Source of the DNA: Neptunomonas qingdaonensis
GTDB lineage: Bacteria > Pseudomonadota > Gammaproteobacteria > Pseudomonadales > Balneatricaceae
Direction of reading: 5' to 3'
Assembly (NCBI RefSeq): GCF_900113275.1
Contig: NZ_FOOU01000014.1
Span: forward strand, 44,876-108,875
DNA: 64,000 nucleotides
Shown: positions 1 to 9,267 of the stretch, one piece after another
Numbering within the stretch: position 1 is the first letter of the stretch
Layout: each line of letters begins with the position of its first letter
Translations under genes and position numbers: made by a program
Notes under the pieces: generated by a model
What the model saw: the letters and a program-made list of their open reading frames with translations, nothing else
Databases searched by the model: none
Told to the model about the DNA's origin: nothing

Positions 1-408
1 TGACCCCGTAAAAAAGGGCGGATTGGTAATGATGCAGTCATATTGTTGCCTATTTTGGTCGCTGTGTTGTTGAAGGTGCTGCTGACGACCCAACTTCGCA
101 TAGTCGCGAATATCCATCTCTATCAGATTCAGGCGATCTGACCAGGGACTGTTTGCGAAATTTTTTCGCGCTTGCACGGCGGCTTGAGAGTCAAGCTCTA
201 CTGCATCGATTTGAGCCGTTGATCGCTGTGCAACAAACAAGCTGAGTAACCCTGTGCCTGCGCCAATATCAAGTATGCGCTGCACTTGCTGCACATCGGC
301 ATAAGCACCCAATAACGAGGCATCAGTTGTGACTTTCATGGCACAGTCACCTTGTTCAATGGTGAACTGCTTGCATTGGAAATAACTGTTACGTTTACGC
401 CGGGTCAT
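1..408 (-). CDS. trmN6: tRNA1(Val) (adenine(37)-N6)-methyltransferase TrmN6, 5' part
   Basis: The first 136 codons are present; the rest lies beyond the window edge. The protein should methylate A37 of tRNA-Val with S-adenosylmethionine. An AdoMet-binding glycine loop LDIGAGTG sits at residues 46-53, and the amino-methyltransferase catalytic motif NPPF at 129-132. The N-terminus (Cys/Gln-rich, then MKVTTDASLLGA around 24-35) resembles the YfiC/TrmN6 family. The start is ATG at 406-408. The first 53 bases of the gene are repeated at 2104-2156 as a dead fragment in the downstream copy of a 200-bp direct repeat. Family assignment is from motif recognition; another small rRNA/tRNA N6-adenine methyltransferase is the main alternative. 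Confidence 0.8.
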   Translation of the reverse strand, partial: MTRRKRNSYFQCKQFTIEQGDCAMKVTTDASLLGAYADVQQVQRILDIGAGTGLLSLFVAQRSTAQIDAVELDSQAAVQARKNFANSPWSDRLNLIEMDIRDYAKLGRQQHLQQHSDQNRQQYDCIITNPPFFTGS

Positions 409-555
409 AAAAACTCTATATCTGGATGGTTGCCGTCTTAAGCTCAATCAGCTCATCTGAATAAGCCATTCATCATATAAGCTGAGGAAGTGATTAAAAC
501 GCTAATTATCACAGCGCGGCTTTACTGATGACCAGATCTGATTCAGTTTTATTTT
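356..555. repeat. 200-bp direct repeat, copy 1
   Basis: This is nearly identical to 2104-2303 (constant offset 1748; two mismatches seen, in CTCAATCAGC/CTCAATAAGC and GAAGTGATT/GAAGTAATT). It holds the first 53 bases of trmN6, about 100 bases of intergenic DNA, and at 509-555 an orphan copy of the last 15 codons and stop of the GGDEF-EAL gene, both in minus orientation. Identity ends sharply at both edges. It marks the left edge of a 1548-bp inserted segment. Confidence 0.95.
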
Positions 556-1006
556 GAATCAGCAACTTACAACTCTGCCTACACTTGTAAAAAACAGCCC
601 TCCACTACAAAGACGCTGCGGAGCCGAGGTTTACGCTTGGCCGCAATAGATAAGCGGCTCCAGGCGATAACAAAACTAATTAGTTCATTTTCCCGCCATG
701 GAAACAGCTAAACCAATGCTCGCAAAGTACAAACAAAATTTACAGGAGTGCACAATCGGTTGAAAAATATATCTGGCAGAATAAGCAAAGTGTGGTCTTA
801 AATTTCTGCTATTGTTCGGGATTTGAATTTGTTACGTTAGAATAATAACGCAAGTTTTTTAAAATTAAATCATTACCCATAAGCCCTTTATAACTAATTC
901 TTGGTACAGTATTTTTACCGAAAATGCGAATCTACTTGTTGCATAACGTCATCTACATGCCGTAATGTCAGAGGCATACTGATGATATATCATTATTACC
1001 AACTTA
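556..1006. other. AT-rich non-coding leader of the inserted segment
   Basis: About 450 bases without a convincing gene, between repeat copy 1 and the hydroxylase gene. It contains a 7-bp inverted repeat (GGAGCCG at 620-626, CGGCTCC at 655-661) with no T run. A possible promoter is TTGCAT at 939-944 and TAATGT at 963-968 with an 18-base spacer, facing the hydroxylase gene. The promoter is only a guess. Confidence 0.4.
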
Positions 1007-1072
1007 ATGAGAAGAGTCACTTTCATTCTCATCTTAAATTTAAACAGTTGTAATATATTAAGGATTATTAAG

Positions 1073-2083
1073 TTGAATCTACAAAAATCAGTTGAAATAC
1101 AAACGGATATGACTCTAACTGGTTGGCGTTATATATGGCCCCTGTTATTAATAATGGTTTTATTAGGCTTTTGCCTGTTTAAAGCCATGTGGCCTTTTTT
1201 TGTTGCCGACAATCCTTGGCAAGACATACTGTATTCTCTAAAGCGTGTTTACTGGTCGTTCTGGCAATCTGCGCTTTTTTCACCCTGGTTCTATATCGGA
1301 GTGCCCCTTCTTCTGATTATGCAAGTGTTGTGGCCTGTTCAACGTAATGTAAAAAACTTGGGTTCTTCCCTACGAATGGATTTTTTATATTTACTTATAA
1401 TGATCCCTTTCTACGCAATAACTGTTCCGTTATTTTTTAGTTTTTTAGGCGAGGTATATGAGCAGTATTTCTCAATAATAAACTTATCGGCATTGGTTCA
1501 TCATATTCCATTATTAGAGATAATTTTAGGCATATTGGTTATCGACTTTCTAGGATGGATGCACCACTTGGTTCGGCATAAAGTTCCGGTTTTTTGGGAC
1601 TTCCATGCAATCCACCATTCACAAACGAAAATGAACCCCTTCACCAATGAGAGAGTGCATCCTCTGGATGTTTTAATTGCCCGAATTATTAAATACATAC
1701 CGGCACTTTTCTTTGAAGATGCAATTAGCGTGGGATTTTCTTATTTGGTTTTACACGCATTTCTTGATCGTTTGAATCACTCCAATATTCGTACTAACTT
1801 AGGAGTGTTTAGGTATCTTCTTGTTACTCCTCAGTCTCACCGAGTACATCACTCTAAACAAAAAGAACATTATGATAAAAATTTTGGTGTAACATTAAGT
1901 ATCTGGGACTATTGTTTTGGTACGCAGGTTCGTGACTATTCCGTTTATCCTAAAACAGGGGTTCCCGATCAGAATTTTCCCCTAGAACAGCCCTCAGATC
2001 TTTCTATTGCTAATTGTATTCATGTTTGGATTAAACAATTCATCTACCCATTTAGGGTCGCGTGCCATAAAGCCTTCTATTAA
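1073..2083 (+). CDS. fatty acid hydroxylase / sterol desaturase superfamily membrane protein
   Basis: Integral membrane di-iron oxygenase-type protein. The His clusters of the superfamily are present. Numbered from an upstream ATG at 1007, they are HxxxH at about 187-191, HAIHH at 200-204 and HRVHH at 278-282, with further His between. Four to five hydrophobic segments precede and separate them. Substrate cannot be read from sequence; relatives hydroxylate or desaturate lipids. I prefer the TTG at 1073 as start because AAGGA lies about 8 bases upstream. ATG 1007 has no ribosome site, and ATG 1109 is a shorter option. The gene is visibly more AT-rich than its neighbours and is the only gene in a segment bracketed by 200-bp repeats, so it was probably acquired. 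Confidence 0.8.
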   Translation: MNLQKSVEIQTDMTLTGWRYIWPLLLIMVLLGFCLFKAMWPFFVADNPWQDILYSLKRVYWSFWQSALFSPWFYIGVPLLLIMQVLWPVQRNVKNLGSSLRMDFLYLLIMIPFYAITVPLFFSFLGEVYEQYFSIINLSALVHHIPLLEIILGILVIDFLGWMHHLVRHKVPVFWDFHAIHHSQTKMNPFTNERVHPLDVLIARIIKYIPALFFEDAISVGFSYLVLHAFLDRLNHSNIRTNLGVFRYLLVTPQSHRVHHSKQKEHYDKNFGVTLSIWDYCFGTQVRDYSVYPKTGVPDQNFPLEQPSDLSIANCIHVWIKQFIYPFRVACHKAFY

Positions 2084-2103
2084 CATATTGTCAATATACA
2101 CGA

Positions 2104-2303
2104 TCAATGGTGAACTGCTTGCATTGGAAATAACTGTTACGTTTACGCCGGGTCATAAAAACTCTATATCTGGATGGTTGCCGTCTTAAGCTCAATAAGC
2201 TCATCTGAATAAGCCATTCATCATATAAGCTGAGGAAGTAATTAAAACGCTAATTATCACAGCGCGGCTTTACTGATGACCAGATCTGATTCAGTTTTAT
2301 TTT
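2104..2303. repeat. 200-bp direct repeat, copy 2
   Basis: Second copy of the trmN6/GGDEF-EAL junction. Bases 2104-2156 are a severed copy of the first 17-18 codons of trmN6 (minus strand, ATG at 2154-2156). Bases 2257-2303 are the genuine 3' end of the GGDEF-EAL gene. Together with 356-555 this gives the ancestral order: trmN6, about 100 bp, then GGDEF-EAL, all on the minus strand. Confidence 0.95.
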
Positions 2304-4206
2304 TTTCAGCTTTGTGTTTTATTATAAAGTCTACCAAGTCGGCATGTTTAAGAGGACAAGAGAGGAAGTAACCCTGCACCCAATCGCAGCCGATATCCTG
2401 CAGATACTCTAATTGTCTTTTAGTTTTCACACCCTCAGCTACCACTCTAAGGTCATATAGATTACCAAGATTATTGATGATCTTAACCATTTTCTTTCGG
2501 CCGGCATGCTCTGAAAAAAGATCATCCACAAATGAAGCATCGATTTTAAGACAATCAACCGGGTAGTTATTCAGTTGCGCAAAAGCCGTATGCCCTGTTC
2601 CAAAGTCATCCAGCGCCAGTGTTATACCTAACGCTTTTAACTGATCAAGCCTGGCAACACTCTGAGCATCCCCCTGAACAAAAGCCGCCTCGGTAATTTC
2701 CAACTCTACAGAAGAAGGTGATACCTGATACTTTTCTAACAGCGCTCCGACCATCCCGGGAAACGCCTCATTGTGTAATTCCACTCCGGAAATATTGATA
2801 CAAAGCCTGCCATCAAAGCCTTGTATTAACTGCAGATCAGAAAAACAGCTTAAGCTATTTTCAATGACCCAAAGGTCGATCTCTTTTATCACACCCATCT
2901 TTTCAGCCACAGGGATAAACTGATCCGGGCCAATAGCATCGACCGCCAAATTAGGACAGCGCAACAGAACCTCAATACCGACAATTTCCAGTGTGCTGCA
3001 CTTAAACAAAGGCATATATAACAACGAGAACAGGTTTAACTCTAACGCTACTTTTAAACCTTCTTCAATCCGGCGCCGCTCACGCAGTGCCTGAGTAATA
3101 CTTTTCGTGTAGAAATCATAGCGATTTCGGCCATTTTGCTTGGCTTCATACATTGCCAAGTCAGCATGGTGAAGCAGCTCATCCGGTGTTTCAGCATCCT
3201 CAGGAAACACCGCTATACCAATACTGGCAAAGACGGAATGGGTACTTTCTATCGTTTCAAAACCATTCTTAAATATGCCAAGCACCCGTTCTGCAACACT
3301 GGCCGCACATTCAGGGGTATTGATATCATTTAAGATGACGACAAATTCATCCCCGCCCAATCGCGCTAATTCATCAAATTTATCGTTAAGTACTATATCT
3401 GTCGGCCGCACCGCCTCTTTAAGCCGTTCGCTAAAGCGGCACAGTAAATCGTCGCCTACCTCATGACCGTAGTTATCATTAACCTGTTTAAAATTATCAA
3501 GATCGATATAAAGTAAGCCGACGCGCTTTTGCTCTTTATCTGCACGTTTTAACAAACGAGTCAGATTATTCCTGAAGTTACGCCGATTTGGTAAACCGGT
3601 TAGCGCATCGTAATAGGCTAGCTTACGCAGATCTTCATCGTGTAACTGGATGATCATCTCATCCGCGCGGTCTTTTGAGTGTAAAACCGCTAAACAAATA
3701 ATACATAACACAAAGAGTGTTACTTCAAAGCGCACTGATTCAATAAATGAGTAACTCACCATTAACAGGGCTGACAAGGGTGTAAATAGTAGCAAGCTGC
3801 TAATGATGATAAAGCAACCGTAAAGCGTCACCGCTGTTTTAAAGCGGTTAACAAACAGGTTCATCGCCAATAGTGGATAAATCCATAGCATCCCGGTATG
3901 TTCATGCCCGCCGGTTACTAAAAGCGCCAGCGGCAATACAAATAGATTAATATTTAACAGATGAACAGCGGATTCGATATGTGTCGTACGGTAGAGTAAG
4001 TAGATAATCACCGTACCACTCAGCGAGCAGGCAAAGAGTATGCTGGCCAGCAGATAAGATTGATTCGTGTAGCTTATCCCACTAAAAAGCAGTAAAAAAA
4101 AGAAACCCATCAATGCCTGAATTTTACACAGGCGTAAACGCGTTGCGCACTGCACTTCAAGCATTTCTTGGCGACTTTTATTGTGATGGTTCAACCGTAC
4201 CTCCAT
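2257..4206 (-). CDS. membrane GGDEF-EAL protein (c-di-GMP turnover)
   Basis: A 649-residue protein with five to six hydrophobic segments in roughly residues 28-175, then a GGDEF diguanylate cyclase domain (GGDEF at about 284) and an EAL phosphodiesterase domain. EAL signature pieces are all present: EVLLR near 412 (Glu kept), the Asn of INISG, the Glu of LEITEA, DDFGTG near 533, LKID and the VAEGV and QGYF ends. It may therefore hydrolyse c-di-GMP. The RxxD inhibitory site normally placed just before GGDEF reads DKFD, so product inhibition is probably lost. The start is uncertain: ATG 4206 lacks a ribosome site, while GGAGGT precedes a TTG four codons in. The stop lies inside repeat copy 2. 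Confidence 0.93.
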   Translation of the reverse strand: MEVRLNHHNKSRQEMLEVQCATRLRLCKIQALMGFFFLLLFSGISYTNQSYLLASILFACSLSGTVIIYLLYRTTHIESAVHLLNINLFVLPLALLVTGGHEHTGMLWIYPLLAMNLFVNRFKTAVTLYGCFIIISSLLLFTPLSALLMVSYSFIESVRFEVTLFVLCIICLAVLHSKDRADEMIIQLHDEDLRKLAYYDALTGLPNRRNFRNNLTRLLKRADKEQKRVGLLYIDLDNFKQVNDNYGHEVGDDLLCRFSERLKEAVRPTDIVLNDKFDELARLGGDEFVVILNDINTPECAASVAERVLGIFKNGFETIESTHSVFASIGIAVFPEDAETPDELLHHADLAMYEAKQNGRNRYDFYTKSITQALRERRRIEEGLKVALELNLFSLLYMPLFKCSTLEIVGIEVLLRCPNLAVDAIGPDQFIPVAEKMGVIKEIDLWVIENSLSCFSDLQLIQGFDGRLCINISGVELHNEAFPGMVGALLEKYQVSPSSVELEITEAAFVQGDAQSVARLDQLKALGITLALDDFGTGHTAFAQLNNYPVDCLKIDASFVDDLFSEHAGRKKMVKIINNLGNLYDLRVVAEGVKTKRQLEYLQDIGCDWVQGYFLSCPLKHADLVDFIIKHKAEKNKTESDLVISKAAL

Positions 4207-4532
4207 TTGCGCAGCTTACAACACCCGATACTCCAGCAAATTGACTTTAGCTAATTTATAATAACTGAATATATAGTCTTGAATTTTAAGTAAATTTCCT
4301 GCCAACCATTCTTTCGTATTACATACTATGGCTATAAAGTAGTCAGGCATTTACTATTCGTCAAATTTGATTAAGGGACTATCATCCATCAGATAACCCT
4401 TATATTTATTGGGATATTTATTGGCAAATAGAAATACAAATCACATAAACGGGGAGAGAACTTTAAGCATTCTCATTATTGAGCGCTTCTCATAATCGTC
4501 AGATTCTTAATGCGGGATCTTTATTAAGGACT
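4207..4532. other. intergenic gap, nothing recognised
   Basis: About 325 AT-rich bases between the GGDEF-EAL start and the end of the broken MFS gene. It presumably contains the GGDEF-EAL promoter. I see no gene, repeat or strong hairpin. Confidence 0.4.
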
Positions 4533-5526
4533 TCAACAAAGCGGATTACCCATATACTTTTCTACGTCCTGTTGTTCGGTCAGATAAATATACAAAGCAA
4601 GCACCACTAACAGCAGCGCATCGATTGCGATTACCCAATAGACTCTTTCCAGACTACCGCTGATATCCTGAATAAATCCTGCCATCAGATTACCCAGTGC
4701 GCCACCCAGCCCGAAAGTCACCATACCGATGCCGTTTATCTGCATCGTAGCGGTAGAAGAATAGTGCTGGTTAACCCAACCGGCAACGATCCCCCACATA
4801 GGAAAATACATCAGGCCATAACCGAAGCCGGCAAATACGGCAAAATAAGCCGGATCGTATACAAATGCAAAAAGCCCCGATGAAAAGCCACCAAATACGA
4901 TCAACAGTGCTATCCCATGCCCTTTGCTATCGGCCAGTTTACCCGTCAAAAAACCAGCGATCATGCCGGTCACACCGGCTATCGTCCATGTATAGCCACC
5001 CAATGCGGGAGGTAACATTAATTCTGCCAGATAAGTGTTCAACCAGGTAGAGAACGGCATTGTGGCAAAGCCAACCATTCAAACCGTAACCCCAAGCAGT
5101 ACCGCTGGAGGCACTGGACAGGCATGTTGAACAAAGTGACGGACGCGCATAACGGGTTATCAATTCGACTATTGCGCCCCAACTGATCGCGGCACAGGCT
5201 GCCATACACCTTAACACCAACAAAACCACCATTGGGTCATCCAGTGCTGCCATGACAAACAAGAGCACACTTGTTACAGAGCCGGTAATCAGCACCAGCC
5301 ACTCTGAAGCAATTCGGTGCCCGACCAGCCCCAATAGCATCGTCCCGCCGAGATAAGACAACTGAGTCAGCGCACCAATCGTAGCCAGGTGCCAATGGCT
5401 GATGTCAATCGACTCCTTCATCAGGGGCACCAATGCCGCAAACAGAAATACACCAAAGCCGTGACTAATAATCTGGTTTACCCCGAAGTCATTCGCATCA
5501 AGCGCTCTCCATGACATTAGAATCAT
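4533..5526 (-). pseudogene. MFS transporter, broken by frameshift and stop
   Basis: Two overlapping frames together make one major facilitator protein of about 330 residues. The first (from ATG 5526) gives four hydrophobic helices up to a ...VELITRYA stretch at about 5150. The second resumes at about 5078 with MVGFATMPFSTWLN and carries the remaining helices to the stop at 4533. Between them the second frame can be read upstream as plausible membrane sequence interrupted only by a TGA at the position before the Met. The gene thus has a shift near 5150 and a nonsense codon, likely from TGG. It is somewhat short for an MFS carrier (about 400), so the N-terminus may also be lost. Divergent to a LysR relic. 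Confidence 0.8.
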
Positions 5527-5628
5527 TGCTCAAGAGCTTATAAACATCGGCTTGGAACCCCATCATGCCTTAACTCGTAAACCGATCAATATTAGCTATC
5601 ACTATTTAATTTCACTGAATTATGACAG

Positions 5629-5811
5629 GTGAAATATTTGCCAATTGCCCTGTTACGAACCTTTATGGTAGTTGTTGAAACACTTAATGTCACAGCAGAA
5701 AAAAACCTTCCTTTTGTGGCCACCTACGAGCCGATGTCATCTTTTGTTAACAAATCATGGTTAGCCTGTTGCTCATTCGCTTTCGCCGCCAGCGTTTTGG
5801 CTAAACTCTAA
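5629..5811 (+). pseudogene. LysR-type regulator, N-terminal remnant
   Basis: From GTG 5629 the frame begins with KYLPIALLRTFMVVVETLN, which matches the first helix of the LysR winged helix-turn-helix (LP-x-x-LLRTFV-x-V-x-E). Resemblance stops after about 20 residues, and the frame closes at 5811 with no effector domain. It is divergent from the broken MFS gene, the usual layout of a LysR regulator and its target, and both are dead. The following sequence runs into the PhoX promoter region. Confidence 0.6.
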
Positions 5812-5843
5812 TCTGACAAGTAAATGAAAACTGGATATCTGTA

Positions 5844-7748
5844 ATGAACAAATCTGAACTTCAGCAAGACTCAGCTTACCGTGAAGATGACGACTCTGAC
5901 TTTTCCACCCTGATTGAAAGCGGCTTAAGCCGTCGTCGCTTTATGCAAGGCGGCGCTGCAGCAATGGGGCTGTTTCTGGCTGCGAATCCGTTAGCACAAG
6001 CCATAGCCGCCGTATCTTCGCCGACCAGTAAACTACTGGGATTTACAGCTTTGCCTACCAGCACCTCAGATGACTTTATTGTTCCGCAAGGCTATATCGC
6101 GCAACCACTCATTTCCTGGGGGGATCCGATTCTCAAAAATGCGCCAGCATTTGATGAGTCGGGTACGCAAACAAGTGCTGCCCAGGCTGGCCAGTTTGGT
6201 GATAACACCGATGGTATGAGGTTTTTTCCACTCTCTGAAAACCGGGCTTTGCTAGCAGTCAATAATGAATACACTAACTATTTGCTGCTGTTCGCCCATC
6301 AGGGCAAACAACTGACAGCAGATGATGTAAAAAAAGCACAAGCGGCTCACGGTGTCTCTATCTTTGAAGTAGAACGTAAAAACGATGGTCACTGGCATTA
6401 TCTGAAAGAATCCAGCTACAACCGTCGCATTACCGCGAATACCGAGATGGAACTCACGGGTGCGGCTGCCGGCCACCCACTGCTGAAAACGAATGCCGAT
6501 CCATCAGGTAAAAAAGTACTGGGAACATTTAACAACTGTTCCAATGGCGAAACACCGTGGGGAACCTACCTGACCTGCGAAGAGAACTTTAACGGTTACT
6601 TTGCCGCCCCTGGCGCAGAAATGGATCAGCATCAGAAACGTTACGGCCTGAAAGCAGATAAAAACAAATATCAGTGGCATACATTTGACTCACGTTTTGA
6701 TATGTCACAAGAGCCTAACGAACCACATCGCCACGGCTGGGTGGTTGAAATTGATCCTATGGATCCAACATCAACACCTAAAAAGCGCACGGCACTGGGG
6801 CGCTTCAAGCATGAGAATGCAGCGCTCACCCTAGCCGACAACGGACATCTGGTAGTCTATCTGGGTGATGATGAGCGCGGCGAACATCTGTATAAATTTG
6901 TTTCTAAAAACCGTTACAACCCAGACAATAAAGCGGCTAACCGCGACCTGCTAGAAGACGGCACACTGTTTGCTGCGCGGTTTAATGCAGATGAAGGTGA
7001 GTTAAAAGGCGCGGGTGAATGGCTTGAACTAACGCACGGTAAAAACGGCCTCACAGCAGAGAATGGCTTTGCTGATCAGGCCAGCGTACTCATCTATGCA
7101 CGTGAAGCCGCGACAGTCGTTGGCGCTACCACAATGGATCGTCCTGAATGGGTAGCCGTGCACCCTGACAACAAAACCGTTTTCTGCACACTCACTAACA
7201 ATAAAAACCGCGGCATCCAAGACAATCAACCAGTCACAGGGCCTAACCCACGCGCTGAAAACAAATATGGCCAGATCGTTCGCTGGGAACCAGACAGCGC
7301 TGACCATACCAGCCGTGCATTTACGTGGGATCTTTTCCTGGTTGCGGGTAACCCAAGCGTACATAAAGACTTCTATGCCGGTAGTGCCAACATAACCGAC
7401 GAAAACATGTTTAACAGTCCTGATGGATTAGGGTTCGACAAGGCAGGTCGCTTATGGATTTTGACGGATGGAAAATATTCAAATGAAGGCGACTTTGCAG
7501 GCATGGGCAATAACCAGATGCTGTGTGCTGACCCCGTCTCAGGTGAAGTACGCCGTTTTGCGACTGGCCCTATCGCGTGTGAAATCACCGGTCTGACCTT
7601 CTCGCCAGATCAGCGCAGCATGTTTGTCGGCGTGCAACACCCAGGTGAAAAAAACGCTCCCTCACACTTCCCTGCTGGCGGCAACAGCAAACCTCGCTCA
7701 ACCATTATGGTTATTCAACGTGAGGATGGCGGCATTATCGGCGCGTAA
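5844..7748 (+). CDS. phoX: PhoX-family alkaline phosphatase, Tat-exported
   Basis: A 634-residue protein of the DUF839/PhoX family, calcium/iron-dependent phosphomonoesterases that act in the periplasm or outside the cell. The N-terminus has a twin-arginine signal (SRRRFM at 29-34, then a hydrophobic Gly/Ala stretch ending in a run around AQA at 51-53). A conserved NNCSNGETPWGTYLTCEEN motif typical of the family lies near residue 231. A rho-independent terminator follows. I could not identify a Pho box upstream, so phosphate control is not shown. Length and signal are normal. The name is from family recognition; activity is inferred. Confidence 0.87.
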   Translation: MNKSELQQDSAYREDDDSDFSTLIESGLSRRRFMQGGAAAMGLFLAANPLAQAIAAVSSPTSKLLGFTALPTSTSDDFIVPQGYIAQPLISWGDPILKNAPAFDESGTQTSAAQAGQFGDNTDGMRFFPLSENRALLAVNNEYTNYLLLFAHQGKQLTADDVKKAQAAHGVSIFEVERKNDGHWHYLKESSYNRRITANTEMELTGAAAGHPLLKTNADPSGKKVLGTFNNCSNGETPWGTYLTCEENFNGYFAAPGAEMDQHQKRYGLKADKNKYQWHTFDSRFDMSQEPNEPHRHGWVVEIDPMDPTSTPKKRTALGRFKHENAALTLADNGHLVVYLGDDERGEHLYKFVSKNRYNPDNKAANRDLLEDGTLFAARFNADEGELKGAGEWLELTHGKNGLTAENGFADQASVLIYAREAATVVGATTMDRPEWVAVHPDNKTVFCTLTNNKNRGIQDNQPVTGPNPRAENKYGQIVRWEPDSADHTSRAFTWDLFLVAGNPSVHKDFYAGSANITDENMFNSPDGLGFDKAGRLWILTDGKYSNEGDFAGMGNNQMLCADPVSGEVRRFATGPIACEITGLTFSPDQRSMFVGVQHPGEKNAPSHFPAGGNSKPRSTIMVIQREDGGIIGA

Positions 7749-7767
7749 ATACAGCTAAGAAGGTTCT

Positions 7768-7796
7768 AAAGCCCTTCATTAAGAGGGGCTTTTTTA
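7768..7796 (+). terminator. rho-independent terminator after phoX
   Basis: Stem AAAGCCC (7768-7774) with GGGCTTT (7786-7792) and a T run, 20 bases after the phoX stop. Confidence 0.85.
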
Positions 7797-7855
7797 TGCT
7801 GGCATGGAATCTATCCATACCTGCTCTCATCATGGAGAATCCATGACATGGTAAT

Positions 7856-8467
7856 TTAATAAAGCTTAAGCAGCTTGGCCACGGAGTGCTTCGGTGTTTT
7901 GGCTATTTTCTGCATCAGTTTGAAGGGGATTTCATTCAGGCCGTACTGTTTATTAATACTATCCAGCATACTGAGCCACAGCTTAGCGGCCATTTCTGAA
8001 TCATAAAGCGCCCTATGAAATACCCCCTCACTGGGGATATTCGCATACCGCACCAGCGTGCCCAACTTATGATCGGGTGAATGCTGATAAATTCGACGAG
8101 CCACCAGCATTGAGCAGGCAAACTCACCTGAATAACGTCTGGATACCTGCCCTAGCTCCGCATCTAAAAAGCGTTTATCAAACGATGCATTATGAGCGAC
8201 CAGATTATAGCCATGGATAAAATCAGCAAATTCATACATCACCTCGGCGCACGAAGGTGCACCCTTAAGCATTACATTACTGATACCGGTGTAATCTTCT
8301 ATAAAACCACTGACGCGCCGGCCCGGATTCATCAACTGCTGAAAACGTCCGGTTATCTCCCCATTCTCAATACGTACCGCTCCGATTTCAATGGCGCGAT
8401 CACCCATATCAGGAGAAAGGCCCGTGGTCTCAAAGTCCAATACAACGACGGAGCTGGCATTAAGCAT
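7856..8467 (-). CDS. DEDDh-type 3'-5' exonuclease
   Basis: DnaQ-like exonuclease domain: DFETTG near the N-terminus (Exo I), HNASFD (Exo II) and HRALYDSEM (Exo III, His and Asp spaced as in the DEDDh subgroup). It removes nucleotides from 3' ends of DNA or RNA; the substrate is unknown. A C-terminal extension of about 40 residues follows the domain. I place the start at the ATG of 8465-8467, with GGAAG eight bases upstream; a GTG at 8480-8482 would add five residues. It is the last gene of an esterase-hydratase-exonuclease run with a 20-base gap. Confidence 0.87.
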   Translation of the reverse strand: MLNASSVVVLDFETTGLSPDMGDRAIEIGAVRIENGEITGRFQQLMNPGRRVSGFIEDYTGISNVMLKGAPSCAEVMYEFADFIHGYNLVAHNASFDKRFLDAELGQVSRRYSGEFACSMLVARRIYQHSPDHKLGTLVRYANIPSEGVFHRALYDSEMAAKLWLSMLDSINKQYGLNEIPFKLMQKIAKTPKHSVAKLLKLY

Positions 8468-8487
8468 ATCAATAGCTTCCACGTAAA

Positions 8488-9267
8488 CTAATCAAGCAGT
8501 ATCGCAACAACACGGCCTAACTCACCATATTGTAAGGAGAATTCAACATTAGGCTGAACTTCCATTACCCCAGCATAAGAGCCTGTTATTACCACCTGCC
8601 CCGCTTTAACATCAATACCTCGTTGCCGGAGAAAATTGACTAGCCAGAACAACGGACGTTGTGGAAACTGGTGAGGATGCTTACCCGCCCTTTCTTCTGA
8701 GAAAGACTGCTGCAACGTAAAATTAATCTCGGACGCCACGAAGGCTTGCTCCAGACTAATCTCGGGACCTAAAAACACCCCTTGGTTAAACAGACCATCA
8801 GCCAGATGCTCTAGATAACTCACCTCATCCGGGGCAAGATAACGGCTTTGAATCAGCTCAAGAGCCAGATAAGCATTGCCCAGTGCCGCTACAATCTGCT
8901 GGTCACTATAGTGCTCAGCCCTGGCAGGCAGGTCCTGCTCAAACCTGAAGGCTATTTCCGGCTCTATTTTACAAACGCCGTTATCCAATTTAACCGGACA
9001 CGGCGATTGATTAAAGACAGTGCTGGCGAAAATAGGTGAGGCGATAAGCTTATCGGCATCGGGCAACGCACACTTCCAGCCACCGACGCTGTCGATCTGT
9101 TTATCTGCCATCCTATCGACTACCGCTTGCTGTATCGCAAACGCATCCTGCAAGGTTTGCGGCCGCAACGCTGGCGCTAACCGTGCCGTTATTGTGTTGT
9201 TAATACGGCGTGTTAATAGCGCGTCGGCCGCCTGTGCTATCTGTACCGGCCCCTGTGAATATTGCAT
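8488..9267 (-). CDS. 2-keto-4-pentenoate hydratase family protein
   Basis: A 259-residue protein of the fumarylacetoacetase-like hydratase/decarboxylase family (MhpD/DmpE type). It has a conserved [12 protein letters not shown] substrate loop, the metal-binding acid cluster in [10 protein letters not shown], and ALELIQSRY. Family members hydrate 2-oxopent-4-enoates in meta-cleavage pathways using a divalent metal. No ring-cleavage genes are nearby, so the substrate is open. Its ATG overlaps the stop of the upstream esterase (TAATG), pointing to coupled translation. Confidence 0.82.
   Translation of the reverse strand: MQYSQGPVQIAQAADALLTRRINNTITARLAPALRPQTLQDAFAIQQAVVDRMADKQIDSVGGWKCALPDADKLIASPIFASTVFNQSPCPVKLDNGVCKIEPEIAFRFEQDLPARAEHYSDQQIVAALGNAYLALELIQSRYLAPDEVSYLEHLADGLFNQGVFLGPEISLEQAFVASEINFTLQQSFSEERAGKHPHQFPQRPLFWLVNFLRQRGIDVKAGQVVITGSYAGVMEVQPNVEFSLQYGELGRVVAILLD

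Noticed and set aside
616..665. Integron attC-like or terminator hairpin in the insert
   Set aside because: Only a 7-bp inverted repeat without core sites or T run.
5744..5843. Pho box upstream of phoX
   Set aside because: No CTGTCAT-type direct repeats could be identified.
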